Shown: positions 35,291-45,593 of the stretch, in pieces
Numbering within the stretch: position 1 is the first letter of the stretch
Layout of the letters: each line of letters begins with the position of its first letter
DNA from: Aestuariibacter sp. GS-14
Lineage (GTDB): Bacteria > Pseudomonadota > Gammaproteobacteria > Enterobacterales > Alteromonadaceae
Assembly: GCF_006494365.1 (NCBI RefSeq)
Contig: NZ_VHIP01000002.1
Coordinates: 310,001 to 374,000 of the forward strand
DNA: 64,000 nt
Direction of reading: 5' to 3'
Notes under the pieces: generated by a model
What the model was told of the DNA's origin: nothing
Seen by the model: only the letters and a program-made list of their open reading frames with translations
Database searches by the model: none
Translations under genes and position numbers: made by a program

Positions 35291-35793
35291 ATACCATGAA
35301 TACTCAGCTCTCTGGAAGCCTGTTGCCTTGTGTTGGGCTTATTAAGCAGGGAGTATTGAGTGTTAATCTCAACATACCATCATTACTTAAATCGGATCGA
35401 CCAGAATGACACCCTCGGTTGTTTTCTATTTTTATGATCCGATTTTTCCCCAAATGCGTAAAGCTCGTCGAATTACAGTATTGCTGACTATTTTTTAATG
35501 ACAGCAATGCGTCTTAAGCAAAACAAAACAAAATGTAACTTAGGTTTAGGTTGTCGCGTTTATAGGCAATTTGTGTGCTACCCAGACATTCGTAATGCTT
35601 ATGTATAAAGGGTTTGTTAATCCTGCTTAGTTGTACATCTATCAGATTTACATTGACTTTAACTCCGGTAGTAGGCACGCTGCTAAATACATATTTCAGC
35701 ACTATTTATCATTGTTTATGCAATTAGGCCGCATATTCGTTTCCTCAGGATGGGGTCGAAGAGGCATTCAGCAGTACCATAAGGCATGCGGTT
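35291..35793. other. Intergenic region with a long-loop inverted repeat
   Basis: Five hundred non-coding bases between the catabolic island and the hybrid kinase. AAATCGGATC (35389-35398) and GATCCGATTT (35436-35445) pair over 10 bp with a 37-base loop and end in a short T run, which may be the terminator of the DenD-like gene. A weaker repeat, ATTGCTGAC / GACAGCAAT, lies near 35480-35510. No convincing gene or promoter was seen in the rest. Confidence 0.6.
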
Positions 35794-38700
35794 ATGAATA
35801 ACATCCTGTCCCTGTTCAACATCCCCGAATCCTCACTGGTTTTAACCGGAGAGTACGAACCATTTTTGGTTCTTGTATCTATTAGTATCGCTGTTTTTGC
35901 CTCTTTTATGGGATTCCAGGTTGCTACCCAGGCAAGCTCAGCCGGCACACCAATGGCAAAACGCCTGTTGTTAATGGTGGGGGCCATTGCTCAGGGGGTG
36001 GGTATTTGGTCGATGCACTTTGTTGGCATGCTCGCATTTGAATTGTGCACTTCCGTGAGTTACGACTGGCATATTACGTTAATATCGATGTTCCCTGGGA
36101 TTGGTGCAGCCTGGGTTGCGTTGCGTTTCCTCACAACCAATACCATTGCGCCACTGCAAATAGCATTGGGCGGCGTGTTAGTCGGCGCGGGTATTGGCGC
36201 TATGCATTATATTGGTATGGCCGCTATGGAAATGGCGCCATTGCTAAAATACGACTCAGCGATTTTTGCGCTGTCGATAGTGGTAGCGGTACTGCTGGCC
36301 ATGTTGTCGTTATGGGTTCGCAATGGGCTGCATAAAATCATTCGAACGCGTTTGTCCAATACGAATGTCAATATACTGGCCGGAATCGTAATGGGGTTTG
36401 CTATCTCCGGAATGCACTACACTGGCATGGCCGCCGCGCGATTTGTTAGCCCTCCCGGTTTAAAGTTAGTGCCCCAGGATTCTGAAGTCTCAGTATTTAT
36501 GGCTGCAGTCATTACCTTTATTGCCACTATGGTTATCGCACTGGTGCTGGGCATTAGCCTGTTAGCGAAATATAAAGACATAACCAAGATTGCCAATGCA
36601 AATGAAAAACGATTAACCGGTCTGATGGACAGCGCCGTTGAAGGGGTACTCACCGTCAACTCTAAAGGGATTGTGATATCTGCCAACCCTTCTGTTACGC
36701 GTATTCTTGGTTGGAAACGCGAGCAACTCATTGGTGAAGACGTCACTAAAATTGTCCCGGAAAACAGGCGTCACCTGTACAGCAAGAATTTTTTCAGTCA
36801 CGTGCAGGAGCCGAAGAACGAGAAACTGATTGGAAGTAGCAGGGATGTGTTAGCGCTGGACGTTAACTTACGCCCAATTCCAGTGAGGGTGAGCTTGTCT
36901 CACACTGAGATCGATAACGAGCCGTTTTTTATCTTATTTCTATCTGACATCCGCGAGCGGTTGGCAATGGAAAAAGCGGTGAAAGATAACGAAGAAAAGT
37001 TCCGCTCATTGATTGCCAATATTCCTGGCATTGCCTATCGCTGTTTGAATGATACTACCTGGCCTATGGTGTTCATTAGTAACGCGGTAGAAAAAATAAC
37101 CGGATACAGCGCGAAAGATTTCTTGCTACCAGAACCCAAAATCAGTTTCAGCGACTTATTCCACCCTGACGATATTCCACTCATTGAAGCCGCCATCGCT
37201 GATCAGCAGGAATATACCATGGAATATCGGATTATTGCCCGCGACGGGTATACCCGATGGTTGCGGGAACATGGTCGGTTTATCCGAAATGACAATAATG
37301 AAATCGTCTGGTTGGACGGATTTATTATGGATATTACCGATCGGCGTAAAATGGAAAATGAATTGGTTGTTGCCAAGGATGTGGCCGAGCAAGCCGCTGC
37401 TTCACGTGCTGCATTCCTGGCGAATATGAGCCACGAAATTCGTACACCAATGAATGCAGTTATTGGCTTCAGTGACATCCTGCTGGATACCCCACTTAAT
37501 ACTGAACAGCACAAGCATGTGTCCACCATAAACCGTTCTGCGCGTTCGTTACTGCACTTGCTAAACGATATTCTGGACAGTGCCAAACTGGATAAAGGCA
37601 AGCTGGAACTCGAATACAATGATTTTATTCTTAGTGATGAAATCGATACTGTGATTTCCACTTTTTGGCTGGAGGCAAAGCGCAAAGGTCTGGACTTACA
37701 GGTTGATTTGTCTGGTGATCTGGCAAGTGCTTATAACGGCGCGCCAGAGCGTGTACGTCAGGTATTGAATAATCTTGTGGGTAATGCGGTAAAGTTCACC
37801 GAAAGGGGCAGCGTTTCACTTGTTGTTAAACCTGCAGAAACGGGTGGCGTGAGGTTTGTTATTTCTGATACAGGTATTGGTATGTCGGCCGCTCAGGTAA
37901 CCAAGGTATTTGACGCGTTTGCTCAGGCTGATGCCTCTATGTCCCGAAAATTCGGTGGAACAGGGCTGGGTACCACAATCAGCAAGCAGTTAGTTGAGCT
38001 TATGGGCGGCACTATCGAAGTAACCAGTGAAATTGATACCGGCACTCAATTTGTTTTTACTTTGCCACTTAAGCCTGTTGAATCCGCACAACAAATTAAA
38101 CGTCTTCAGGCCATGGTACTGCCAAGTCTGGATGTGTTAATTGTTGACGACATTGAACAGAATATTGATTTACTTAAGTTATTACTGGAGAGGGCGGGGC
38201 ACAACGTCACTGTTGCCCAGGATGGACAGCAAGCTCTGCAACGAATGGCTGAGCAGCAATTTGATGTTGTGCTGATGGATTTACAGATGCCGGTAATGGA
38301 CGGACTCACTGCGGCCAGTCAACGCCGGGAGTTCGAACGCCAAAACGGACTTAAACCAACCCCGATTATTGCGCTTACCGCCAGTGTTTTAGCTCAGGAT
38401 AAAAAATCTGCATCGGATGCCGGTATGGAAGGGTTTGCAAATAAGCCCATTGACTTTCCTCTGTTGTGTAACGAAATTGCCCGAGTACTGGGTATTCAAG
38501 GCTCCGCTCTTGCCACCAAGGCAGAACCTGCTGACGCGGCGTTAATTGATTGGTCCAGGGGCGAAAGTTTATGGGGCAGCCAGATAAAGCTTATTCATGA
38601 AATTAAACGTTTTCAGGCGGACTTCGCCAATGAAAGAGCGCATTTTGACGAGCTCATTAATAATCAGGATTACATCGGTTTAAGATCGCTGGCACACCGT

Positions 38701-39096
38701 TTTAAAGGTGTTTCTGGAAACCTAGGGCTTATTCAGTTTATGCAAACCTGTAAGATCCTGGAAAGTGCTAACAATGACGATGCTGATCTGAAAACCGCTC
38801 TTGCGCGTTTACTTGTGATTAGTGACGAGGTTAATCAGGCCATTTCTCACGAACAGGAATCTGCCGCTGAACATGCCAGTCAGGTAAATCTGCAAGAATT
38901 GAAGTCGGTACTGTGTCAGTTGCTGGATGGCGTAAAGCACAACCGTGTTGACGAAACTGAACTTGTTGCGTTGGCAGCGTTTAAGCAGAGTCAATATGCC
39001 AGTGAAATTCAGGCTATACTGGATGCAATAGATGACTTTGAATTTGAACAAGCCATTACATTGCTCTGTGAACTGATTGAAAAATTAAACGGATAG
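35794..39096 (+). CDS. MHYT-domain hybrid sensor histidine kinase with receiver and HPt
   Basis: A 1100-residue inner-membrane hybrid kinase. Seven membrane helices carry three MHYT motifs (MHFVGM, MHYIGM, MHYTGM; residues about 70-215), proposed in the family to bind copper and sense O2, CO or NO. Two PAS domains follow (about 270-390 and 400-525), then HisKA with NMSHEIRTPMNAVIGFSD, HATPase (NNLVGNAVKFTE, FGGTGLGTTISKQL), a receiver (IVDDIEQN, LMDLQMPVMDG) and an HPt domain with the phospho-His in AHRFKG. This is a complete internal phosphorelay. It is followed five bases later by a receiver/HD-GYP protein, which it probably phosphorylates to adjust c-di-GMP. Confidence 0.95.
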   Translation: MNNILSLFNIPESSLVLTGEYEPFLVLVSISIAVFASFMGFQVATQASSAGTPMAKRLLLMVGAIAQGVGIWSMHFVGMLAFELCTSVSYDWHITLISMFPGIGAAWVALRFLTTNTIAPLQIALGGVLVGAGIGAMHYIGMAAMEMAPLLKYDSAIFALSIVVAVLLAMLSLWVRNGLHKIIRTRLSNTNVNILAGIVMGFAISGMHYTGMAAARFVSPPGLKLVPQDSEVSVFMAAVITFIATMVIALVLGISLLAKYKDITKIANANEKRLTGLMDSAVEGVLTVNSKGIVISANPSVTRILGWKREQLIGEDVTKIVPENRRHLYSKNFFSHVQEPKNEKLIGSSRDVLALDVNLRPIPVRVSLSHTEIDNEPFFILFLSDIRERLAMEKAVKDNEEKFRSLIANIPGIAYRCLNDTTWPMVFISNAVEKITGYSAKDFLLPEPKISFSDLFHPDDIPLIEAAIADQQEYTMEYRIIARDGYTRWLREHGRFIRNDNNEIVWLDGFIMDITDRRKMENELVVAKDVAEQAAASRAAFLANMSHEIRTPMNAVIGFSDILLDTPLNTEQHKHVSTINRSARSLLHLLNDILDSAKLDKGKLELEYNDFILSDEIDTVISTFWLEAKRKGLDLQVDLSGDLASAYNGAPERVRQVLNNLVGNAVKFTERGSVSLVVKPAETGGVRFVISDTGIGMSAAQVTKVFDAFAQADASMSRKFGGTGLGTTISKQLVELMGGTIEVTSEIDTGTQFVFTLPLKPVESAQQIKRLQAMVLPSLDVLIVDDIEQNIDLLKLLLERAGHNVTVAQDGQQALQRMAEQQFDVVLMDLQMPVMDGLTAASQRREFERQNGLKPTPIIALTASVLAQDKKSASDAGMEGFANKPIDFPLLCNEIARVLGIQGSALATKAEPADAALIDWSRGESLWGSQIKLIHEIKRFQADFANERAHFDELINNQDYIGLRSLAHRFKGVSGNLGLIQFMQTCKILESANNDDADLKTALARLLVISDEVNQAISHEQESAAEHASQVNLQELKSVLCQLLDGVKHNRVDETELVALAAFKQSQYASEIQAILDAIDDFEFEQAITLLCELIEKLNG

Positions 39097-39101
39097 AAGT
39101 A

Positions 39102-40094
39102 ATGCAAAAAACGGCCTCTAAACCTACGTTATTGCTGGTTGATGATGAACCAGCAAACCTGCGCGTACTCAAGCATGTACTGGGTGAAAAATACAGTTTG
39201 GTTTACGCCAAAAATGGCGTTGAAGCGCTGCGTGTTGCACAAACCCAACTACCAGACCTGATATTACTCGACATTATGATGCCCGGTATGACCGGCTTCG
39301 AAGTGTGTAAGGAGCTCAAGCGCGAACTCATCACCCGCGCCATTCCGGTTATTTTTGTAACCGCACTCAGCGATGAGCAGGATGAAGCCGAAGGTTTTGC
39401 TGTCGGCGGTGTCGATTACATCACTAAACCTATCTCACCTGCGGTTGTGCAAGCCCGAGTGAACACGCACTTGTCGCTGGTGCAGGCTGACGAACTCAAG
39501 CGCACCCGACTACAGGTTGTGCAGCGTTTAGGACGTGCTTCCGAATACAAAGATAATGAAACCGGTATGCACGTAATGAGAATGAGTCATTATTCCAAGG
39601 TACTGGCGCTCGCGTACGGCTTCTCGGAACAACAAGCAGAAACGCTGTTGCATGCTGCCCCAATGCACGATATTGGTAAAATCGGTATCCCCGACCATAT
39701 TATGCTCAAGCCGGGCAAACTCACGGAAGAGGAATTTGAGGTCATGAAAACACATCCTCAAATTGGCGCAGAAATATTAGGTGAAGCCGATTCTGATTTA
39801 TTGCGCATTGCTAAATCTGTTGCACTGACTCACCATGAAAAATGGGACGGCACTGGCTACCCGAATGGCTTAAAAGCGGAAGATATTCCGATTGAAGGCC
39901 GGATTGTGGCAATCGCCGACGTGTTTGATGCCCTCACCAGTAAACGTCCTTATAAAGAAGCCTGGTCGGTAGAAAAAACGATGGATCTGATTAAACGCGA
40001 GTCCGGCGTGCATTTCGAACCTAAGCTGGTTGAGTTGCTGGAAGCTAACCTGCCTGCCATTCTGGAAATCAAAGAGCGCTGGAAGGAAGAGTAA
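39102..40094 (+). CDS. Response regulator with HD-GYP c-di-GMP phosphodiesterase
   Basis: A 330-residue protein with an N-terminal receiver (LLVDDEPANLRVLKHVL, LLDIMMPGMTGFEV, Lys in DYITKPIS) and a C-terminal HD-GYP domain. The metal and signature residues are intact: MHDIGKIGIPDHI and HHEKWDGTGYPNGLK. Such proteins hydrolyse c-di-GMP, favouring motility over biofilm. The gene follows the MHYT hybrid kinase with a five-base gap, so they are an operon and a likely sensor/effector pair. Confidence 0.95.
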   Translation: MQKTASKPTLLLVDDEPANLRVLKHVLGEKYSLVYAKNGVEALRVAQTQLPDLILLDIMMPGMTGFEVCKELKRELITRAIPVIFVTALSDEQDEAEGFAVGGVDYITKPISPAVVQARVNTHLSLVQADELKRTRLQVVQRLGRASEYKDNETGMHVMRMSHYSKVLALAYGFSEQQAETLLHAAPMHDIGKIGIPDHIMLKPGKLTEEEFEVMKTHPQIGAEILGEADSDLLRIAKSVALTHHEKWDGTGYPNGLKAEDIPIEGRIVAIADVFDALTSKRPYKEAWSVEKTMDLIKRESGVHFEPKLVELLEANLPAILEIKERWKEE

Positions 40095-40438
40095 ACTGAT
40101 TTGCACGCAACAGTGGTACTTTGACGTTGCTGTAGAATATATATTCAGCAGAAGGCAGTATGTTGGTTGATATGTTGGCAGACAGGCAGTATAATGCGCA
40201 GCAGAAATAGGTATCGAACAGCAGATTTGCATACTCAGATACCATTCCGGTTACATCAGCACGAAAGATTACCGATGTAACTTTGCCTAATGACGGCAAA
40301 CTGGGACCGAATTTTTTTAGCAAGAAGCCCCGATTATCGGGGCTTTTTGTTACTGCGGTGTCAGGCACAACGCGATATCTGTAACAAGGTATCAGGACAT
40401 TGGGCGTAATGCCCTTTTTTCGTTTTTGGAGGTTAGGA
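40095..40438 (+). promoter_or_regulatory. rimP operon leader with tandem hairpins
   Basis: This 344-base gap holds the leader of the rimP-nusA-infB block. A strong intrinsic terminator (AAGCCCCGA / TCGGGGCTT, 40325-40345, then TTTTTGT) is followed by a smaller hairpin (GGGC / GCCC, 40402-40414) with six T residues just before the rimP ribosome site GGAGG (40428-40432). An attenuating leader before rimP is known in Gammaproteobacteria and fits NusA autoregulation. The tRNA-fMet gene found here in enterics is not seen. Confidence 0.65.
40325..40349 (+). terminator. Strong terminator in the rimP leader
   Basis: Nine-base-pair GC-rich stem with loop TTA and a run of T residues. It stands about 90 bases before the rimP start and 230 bases after the HD-GYP stop, so it may end HD-GYP readthrough or act as an attenuator. 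Confidence 0.88.
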
Positions 40439-40897
40439 TTGTCAAAGCTAGAACAGCACTTAACGGAGATGTTAACTCCGGCTGTAGAGGCACTGGGATT
40501 TGAGTTACTGGGCGTTGAGTTTGTGCGCGCAGGAAAACACTCAATCCTACGGGTATACATTGATCACGAAAATGGCATAAACGTTGACGACTGCGCGGAT
40601 GTGAGTTTTCAGGTCAGTGCAATACTCGACGTTGAGGATCCGATTAACACTGAGTACAACTTAGAAGTTTCATCACCAGGCATGGACCGGCCGCTGTTTA
40701 CCGAACAGCACTATGCCAAAGTGGTGGGCGAAATCGTCGCTGTCAAAATGGCTTTGCCTTTGGATAACCGACGCAATTTTAAAGGGAAATTACTTGCGTG
40801 CGAAAACGGTACGCTCACAGTCGAGATCGACGGGCAGCAATATTCGTTACCTGTTGGTGGGATTGAAAAAGGTAATTTGGTTCCAACATTCGAATAA
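40439..40897 (+). CDS. rimP: Ribosome maturation factor RimP
   Basis: The start is TTG 40439 (SKLEQHLTEMLTPAVEALGFELLGVEF) with GGAGG six bases upstream; the frame is open further upstream but the extra residues cover the leader hairpin. The 152-residue length fits E. coli RimP (150). The conserved VSSPGMDRPLF motif and the SH3-like C-terminal part (NFKGKLL, LPVGGIEKGNLVP) are visible. RimP binds 30S subunits and helps assembly of the pseudoknot region. First gene of the rimP-nusA-infB operon. Confidence 0.95.
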   Translation: MSKLEQHLTEMLTPAVEALGFELLGVEFVRAGKHSILRVYIDHENGINVDDCADVSFQVSAILDVEDPINTEYNLEVSSPGMDRPLFTEQHYAKVVGEIVAVKMALPLDNRRNFKGKLLACENGTLTVEIDGQQYSLPVGGIEKGNLVPTFE

Positions 40898-40948
40898 TAA
40901 CGAAATGAGACCTGCTTCCCGGTCGGGAATGCAACCAGTGAGGCAAAG

Positions 40949-42442
40949 ATGAATAAAGAAATTTTGTTAGTGGCAGAAGCCGTTTCTAATGAAAAACAAG
41001 TGCCCAGAGAGAAGATTTTTGAGGCCTTAGAATATGCCATTGCAAGTGCCACGAAAAAGAAAAACGAAGGCGAAATTGAAGTCCGTGTAAGCATTCATCG
41101 CGACACCGGTGACTTCGATACATTCCGTCGCTGGCGTGTTATTCCTGACGATCAGCCTCAGGAAAACCCATTTGCGGAAATGACATTATCGGCGGCTCAA
41201 ATTGACGAGCCAGAGATTCAGATTGGTGATTATGTAGAAGAGCAAATTGAATCTATTGCCTTCGACCGTATTACCACGCAAACCGCGAAGCAAGTGATCG
41301 TACAAAAAGTACGTGAAGCTGAGCGTGCACAAATGATTGCGGAATACGAAGATAAAGTAGGCGAACTGGTAACCGGTACGGTTAAAAAAGTGAACCGTGA
41401 TAACATTATTATCGACCTGGGTAACAACGCTGAAGGCGTTATTTACCGCGATGATATGCTGCCGCGTGAAACGTTCCGTCCAGGTGACCGTGTACGCGGT
41501 TTACTTTACGTAATTCGCCCGGAAGCCCGCGGCGCGCAGTTGTTTGTGAGCCGTACCCACCCTGAGATGCTGGTTGAGTTATTCCGTTTGGAAGTGCCGG
41601 AAATCGCAGAAGAAACGCTGGAAATTAAATCAGCTGCCCGTGATCCGGGTTCTCGCGCCAAGATTGCAGTGAAAACCAACGATAAACGCCTTGACCCTGT
41701 AGGGGCTTGCGTAGGTATGCGTGGCTCACGTGTTCAGGCGGTGTCGGGTGAACTGGGTGGTGAGCGTGTTGATATCGTATTGTGGGACGAAAACCCGGCT
41801 CAATTCGTTATTAACGCTATGGCTCCAGCTGAAGTGGCGTCAATTGTTGTAGACGAAGACAGCCACACCATGGATGTTGCGGTAGAAGCCGACAACCTGG
41901 CGCAAGCTATTGGCCGGAGTGGCCAGAACGTGCGGTTGGCAAGCCAGCTGACCGGTTGGGAACTCAACGTAATGACAGTTGATGATCTCAATAAGAAGCA
42001 CGAAGAAGAAAATGCCAAGGTACTGGGTACCTTTGTGGATGGTTTGGACATCGATGAAGATTTCGCTTCTTTGCTGGTAGATGAAGGGTTTACCACACTG
42101 GAAGAAGTTGCTTATGTTCCTGCTAGTGAACTACTGGCAATCGAAGGACTGGACGAAGATACGGTAGAAGAGCTGCGCAACCGCGCTCGCGCCGCACTGA
42201 CCACAAAAGCGCTGGCAAACGAAGAATCTCTGGAAGGGTCTGAGCCAACTGAAGAGTTGCTGAACCTGGAAGGCATGGAAAGACATGTTGCATTCGTGCT
42301 GGCAAGTAAAGGTATTACAGACCTGGAAGCTCTGGCAGAGCAAGGTACTGATGATATCTGTGAATTAGAAGGACTGGACGAAGAGAAAGCGGGTGAGTTG
42401 ATCATGGCCGCGCGAAATAAAGTCTGGTTCAACGAAGAGTAA
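40949..42442 (+). CDS. nusA: Transcription termination/antitermination factor NusA
   Basis: A 497-residue protein with the full proteobacterial layout: N-terminal RNA-polymerase-binding domain, S1 domain ([18 protein letters not shown]), two KH domains ([61 protein letters not shown]) and two acidic helix-hairpin-helix repeats at the C terminus ([19 protein letters not shown] and [19 protein letters not shown]). It modulates pausing, termination and antitermination. It lies 51 bases after rimP and 24 before infB. Confidence 0.98.
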   Translation: MNKEILLVAEAVSNEKQVPREKIFEALEYAIASATKKKNEGEIEVRVSIHRDTGDFDTFRRWRVIPDDQPQENPFAEMTLSAAQIDEPEIQIGDYVEEQIESIAFDRITTQTAKQVIVQKVREAERAQMIAEYEDKVGELVTGTVKKVNRDNIIIDLGNNAEGVIYRDDMLPRETFRPGDRVRGLLYVIRPEARGAQLFVSRTHPEMLVELFRLEVPEIAEETLEIKSAARDPGSRAKIAVKTNDKRLDPVGACVGMRGSRVQAVSGELGGERVDIVLWDENPAQFVINAMAPAEVASIVVDEDSHTMDVAVEADNLAQAIGRSGQNVRLASQLTGWELNVMTVDDLNKKHEEENAKVLGTFVDGLDIDEDFASLLVDEGFTTLEEVAYVPASELLAIEGLDEDTVEELRNRARAALTTKALANEESLEGSEPTEELLNLEGMERHVAFVLASKGITDLEALAEQGTDDICELEGLDEEKAGELIMAARNKVWFNEE

Positions 42443-42466
42443 GGTCGACAAGGGGAAAAACGCGTA

Positions 42467-45076
42467 ATGGCAGATGTATCCATTGAAAAACTCGCCAGTG
42501 ATATCGGGACAAGCGTTGACCGGTTAGTCAGTCAGTTTAGCGATGCTGGCATTAATAAAGCAGCCGGCGACAGCGTAACTGAAGATGAAAAGCGTAAACT
42601 GTTAGATCATCTAAGCAAACAGCACGGCGGTGCCGGTTCAGGTGAGCCGACACGAATGACACTGAAACGCAAGACAACCAGCACGTTAAGTGTGGGTAAG
42701 TCTAAAGAAGTGAAAGTAGAAGTGCGCAAGAAGCGTACTTATGTAAAGCGTACCGATCTGGAAGAGCAGCGTTTAGCTGAAGAAGAGGCGCGTCGTAAGG
42801 AAGAAGAAGCGCGTCTGAAGCGTGAAGCAGAAGAGCGGGCAGCAGAAGAAGCCCGTTTGGCAGCAGAAGAAAAAGCACGCAAAGCAGAAGAAGCGCGTAA
42901 AGCAGCAGAAGAAGAGAAAGTGCGTCGTGCCGAGCGAGCCAAACAGGAAGCGGAAGCACGCAAAGCTGCAGAATCTGAAATGACGCTGGAAGAGCGTCAG
43001 GAACAGGAAGCTGCTCGTCAGGAAGAAGAGCGCCTGCGTAAACAGCAGGAAGAAGAAGCGCAACGCAAGCTTGAAGAAGAAGCCCGTAAAGCGGCAGAAG
43101 AAGCCCGCAGACTGGCTGAAGAGAACGAGCGTCGCTGGAAAGAAGAAGAAGAGCGTCGTAAGAAAGAAGAAGCGGAAGAAGTGCACATGCACTCTAACCG
43201 TTATGCTCAGGAAGCTGAAGACGAAGAAGATATGCAGGTTGAGCGTTCCTCTCGTCGTCGTAAGAAGCCGAAAAAGAATGCAAGTGAAAGCCTGAAACAG
43301 GGCTTTAACAAGCCAGCTGCACCGGTTGAGCGTGTAGTTAAGCTGGGCGAAACCATTACGGTTGGCGAACTGGCAAGCCGTCTTGCAATTAAGGTGCAGG
43401 AAGTCATTAAGACCATGATGAAGATGGGCGAAATGGCAACCATTAACCAGGTATTGGATCAGGACACTGCGGTATTGGTAGTGGAAGAGCTTGGTCACAA
43501 ATACGAACTGGTTAACGACAACGCGCTTGAAGAAGAATTGCTGGCAGGTTCTGGTGCAGGTGAGAAAACAACACGTGCGCCGGTTGTTACTATCATGGGT
43601 CACGTTGACCATGGTAAGACGTCATTACTTGACTATATCCGCCGCGCTAAAGTGGCAGCGGGTGAGGCTGGCGGTATTACCCAGCATATCGGTGCATACA
43701 GTGTAGAAACCAAACTGGGCAAGATCACCTTCCTGGATACGCCTGGACACGCGGCATTTACAGCAATGCGTGCCCGTGGTGCAACTGCTACGGATATCGT
43801 AATTCTGGTTGTGGCAGCCGATGACGGTGTAATGCCACAAACTAAAGAAGCCGTTCAGCACAGCCGTGCAGCCGGTGTGCCGCTGATTGTTGCTGTTAAC
43901 AAAATGGATAAAGAAACCGCCGATCCGGATCGCGTAAAAACTGAGCTTTCTCAGTTAGAAGTTATCTCGGAAGAATGGGGTGGTGAGAATCAGTTTGTTA
44001 ACGTATCGGCGAAAACCGGTTTAGGTATTGATGAATTGCTGGAAGCTATTTCACTGCAAGCTGAAGTACTTGATTTGAAAGCTACGCCAAACGGTCCTGG
44101 TCGCGGTATTGTTATTGAATCACGTCTTGATAAAGGCCGTGGTCCAATCGCTTCTGTGCTGGTACAGGAAGGTGAAGTAAGAGCAGGTGATATCCTGCTG
44201 TGCGGTGAAGAATACGGCCGTGTTCGTGCGATGCGCGACGAAAACGGAAACGACGTAAAAGTAGCTGGTCCGTCTACACCTGTTGAGATCCTGGGTCTGT
44301 CAGGTGTGCCGGTAGCAGGTGAAGATGCATTGGTAGTACAAGACGAGCGTAAAGCGCGTGAAGTGGCTGGCAAGCGTCATCAGAAGAAGCGCGAGCTTAA
44401 ACTGGCTCGTCAGCAGAAGGCGAAACTGGAAAACATGTTTGCGAATATGGAAGCCGGTGACGTGAGTGAACTGAACGTGGTACTGAAAGCCGACGTACAG
44501 GGCTCTGTTGAAGCGATTTCTGAATCACTGATTAAGCTGTCTACCAGTGAAGTTAAAGTGAATATCGTTGGTAGCGGTGTAGGTGGTATCACCGAAACTG
44601 ATGCAAGCTTAGCGGCTGCATCAAGTGCTATTGTGGTGGGCTTTAACGTTCGTGCGGATGCAACTGCACGTAAAGTGATCGAAGCGGAAGAAATTGACCT
44701 GCGTTATTACAGCGTTATCTATGATCTGATTGACGAAGTGAAAGCGGCCATGAGTGGTATGCTTGCACCAGAATTCAGACAGGAAATCATTGGTCTTGCT
44801 GAAGTTCGTGACGTGTTCAAATCGCCGAAGCTGGGTGCCATTGCAGGATGTATGGTTACTGAAGGTATCGTGAAGCGCAGCGCACCTATTCGCGTACTGC
44901 GTGATAACGTGGTGATTTACGAAGGCGAACTGGAATCTCTGCGTCGCTTTAAAGACGATGTACAAGAAGTACGTAATGGTATGGAATGTGGTATCGGCGT
45001 TAAGAACTACAACGATGTTAAAGTGGGCGATCAAATCGAGGTCTTCGAGGTTATCGAAGTCCAACGCCAGATTTAA
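42467..45076 (+). CDS. infB: Translation initiation factor IF-2
   Basis: An 869-residue IF-2. The N-terminal IF2-associated domain ([21 protein letters not shown]) is followed by a long charged helical region rich in Glu, Ala, Arg and Lys (residues about 80-245), a second N-domain ([25 protein letters not shown]) and the GTPase core with [16 protein letters not shown] and NKMD. Domains II-IV follow. It delivers initiator tRNA to the ribosome. Internal starts making shorter forms, as in E. coli, are possible but not identified. Confidence 0.98.
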   Translation: MADVSIEKLASDIGTSVDRLVSQFSDAGINKAAGDSVTEDEKRKLLDHLSKQHGGAGSGEPTRMTLKRKTTSTLSVGKSKEVKVEVRKKRTYVKRTDLEEQRLAEEEARRKEEEARLKREAEERAAEEARLAAEEKARKAEEARKAAEEEKVRRAERAKQEAEARKAAESEMTLEERQEQEAARQEEERLRKQQEEEAQRKLEEEARKAAEEARRLAEENERRWKEEEERRKKEEAEEVHMHSNRYAQEAEDEEDMQVERSSRRRKKPKKNASESLKQGFNKPAAPVERVVKLGETITVGELASRLAIKVQEVIKTMMKMGEMATINQVLDQDTAVLVVEELGHKYELVNDNALEEELLAGSGAGEKTTRAPVVTIMGHVDHGKTSLLDYIRRAKVAAGEAGGITQHIGAYSVETKLGKITFLDTPGHAAFTAMRARGATATDIVILVVAADDGVMPQTKEAVQHSRAAGVPLIVAVNKMDKETADPDRVKTELSQLEVISEEWGGENQFVNVSAKTGLGIDELLEAISLQAEVLDLKATPNGPGRGIVIESRLDKGRGPIASVLVQEGEVRAGDILLCGEEYGRVRAMRDENGNDVKVAGPSTPVEILGLSGVPVAGEDALVVQDERKAREVAGKRHQKKRELKLARQQKAKLENMFANMEAGDVSELNVVLKADVQGSVEAISESLIKLSTSEVKVNIVGSGVGGITETDASLAAASSAIVVGFNVRADATARKVIEAEEIDLRYYSVIYDLIDEVKAAMSGMLAPEFRQEIIGLAEVRDVFKSPKLGAIAGCMVTEGIVKRSAPIRVLRDNVVIYEGELESLRRFKDDVQEVRNGMECGIGVKNYNDVKVGDQIEVFEVIEVQRQI

Positions 45077-45099
45077 TTATAAATCAATGAAATAGTAGG

Positions 45100-45124
45100 G
45101 CGGGGGCTATGTGCCCCCGCTTTT
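45100..45124 (+). terminator. Hairpin terminator between infB and rbfA
   Basis: GCGGGGGC / GCCCCCGC with a five-base loop followed by TTTT. It probably lowers, rather than abolishes, transcription from infB into rbfA-truB. Confidence 0.8.
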
Positions 45125-45180
45125 GTCTGTGAGTTTCAGGCAATGCGACGCGTGGCCTGACGGTAATTAGGAGAGTAACC

Positions 45181-45588
45181 ATGGCTCGGGAATTTTCTCG
45201 AACTGACAGGGTTGCCCAGCAAATCCATAAAGAAGTGGCCAGTTTGCTGCAAAACGAATATAAGCACCGGATTGGCAACATGCCGTTTATTACGGTTTCC
45301 GGTGTTGAAGTATCACGGGATTTGGCTCATGCCAAAATCTTTATCACGTTTTACGAAAACGATCAGGAAGTGGTTAAGCACCATATGAAACTGCTGATTG
45401 AAAACATTGCGTTCCTGCGTGGGTTATTGGCAAGACGCGTTCGTATGCGCGCTGTTCCGCACCTGCATTTCTTTGAAGATAAATCAATTACCGAAGGGAT
45501 GCGTATTTCTAATCTGGTCAGTGAAACGGTAGCGCGTGATAAAGCGCGTCAGAAAAACACTGATGAGGACCAGGAAGAGCAGGACTAA
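45181..45588 (+). CDS. rbfA: 30S ribosome-binding factor RbfA
   Basis: A 135-residue KH-fold protein with the typical opening ([25 protein letters not shown]) and conserved motif [14 protein letters not shown], then [20 protein letters not shown]. It aids late maturation of the 30S subunit and cold adaptation. It has AGGAG before the ATG and is followed five bases later by truB. Confidence 0.97.
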   Translation: MAREFSRTDRVAQQIHKEVASLLQNEYKHRIGNMPFITVSGVEVSRDLAHAKIFITFYENDQEVVKHHMKLLIENIAFLRGLLARRVRMRAVPHLHFFEDKSITEGMRISNLVSETVARDKARQKNTDEDQEEQD

Positions 45589-45593
45589 GCAAT

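Noticed and set aside
40095-40324. A tRNA-fMet gene upstream of rimP as in enterics
   Set aside because: No cloverleaf, CCA end or T-loop sequence could be found in the gap.
42770-43160. Apparent short tandem repeats (gaagaagcgc-type)
   Set aside because: They encode the charged helical segment of IF-2, which is naturally repetitive; not a separate repeat element or CRISPR.
42773-43612. A 279-residue minus-strand frame rich in Phe and Leu
   Set aside because: It is the complement of the Glu/Lys-rich helical region of infB; composition alone explains it.
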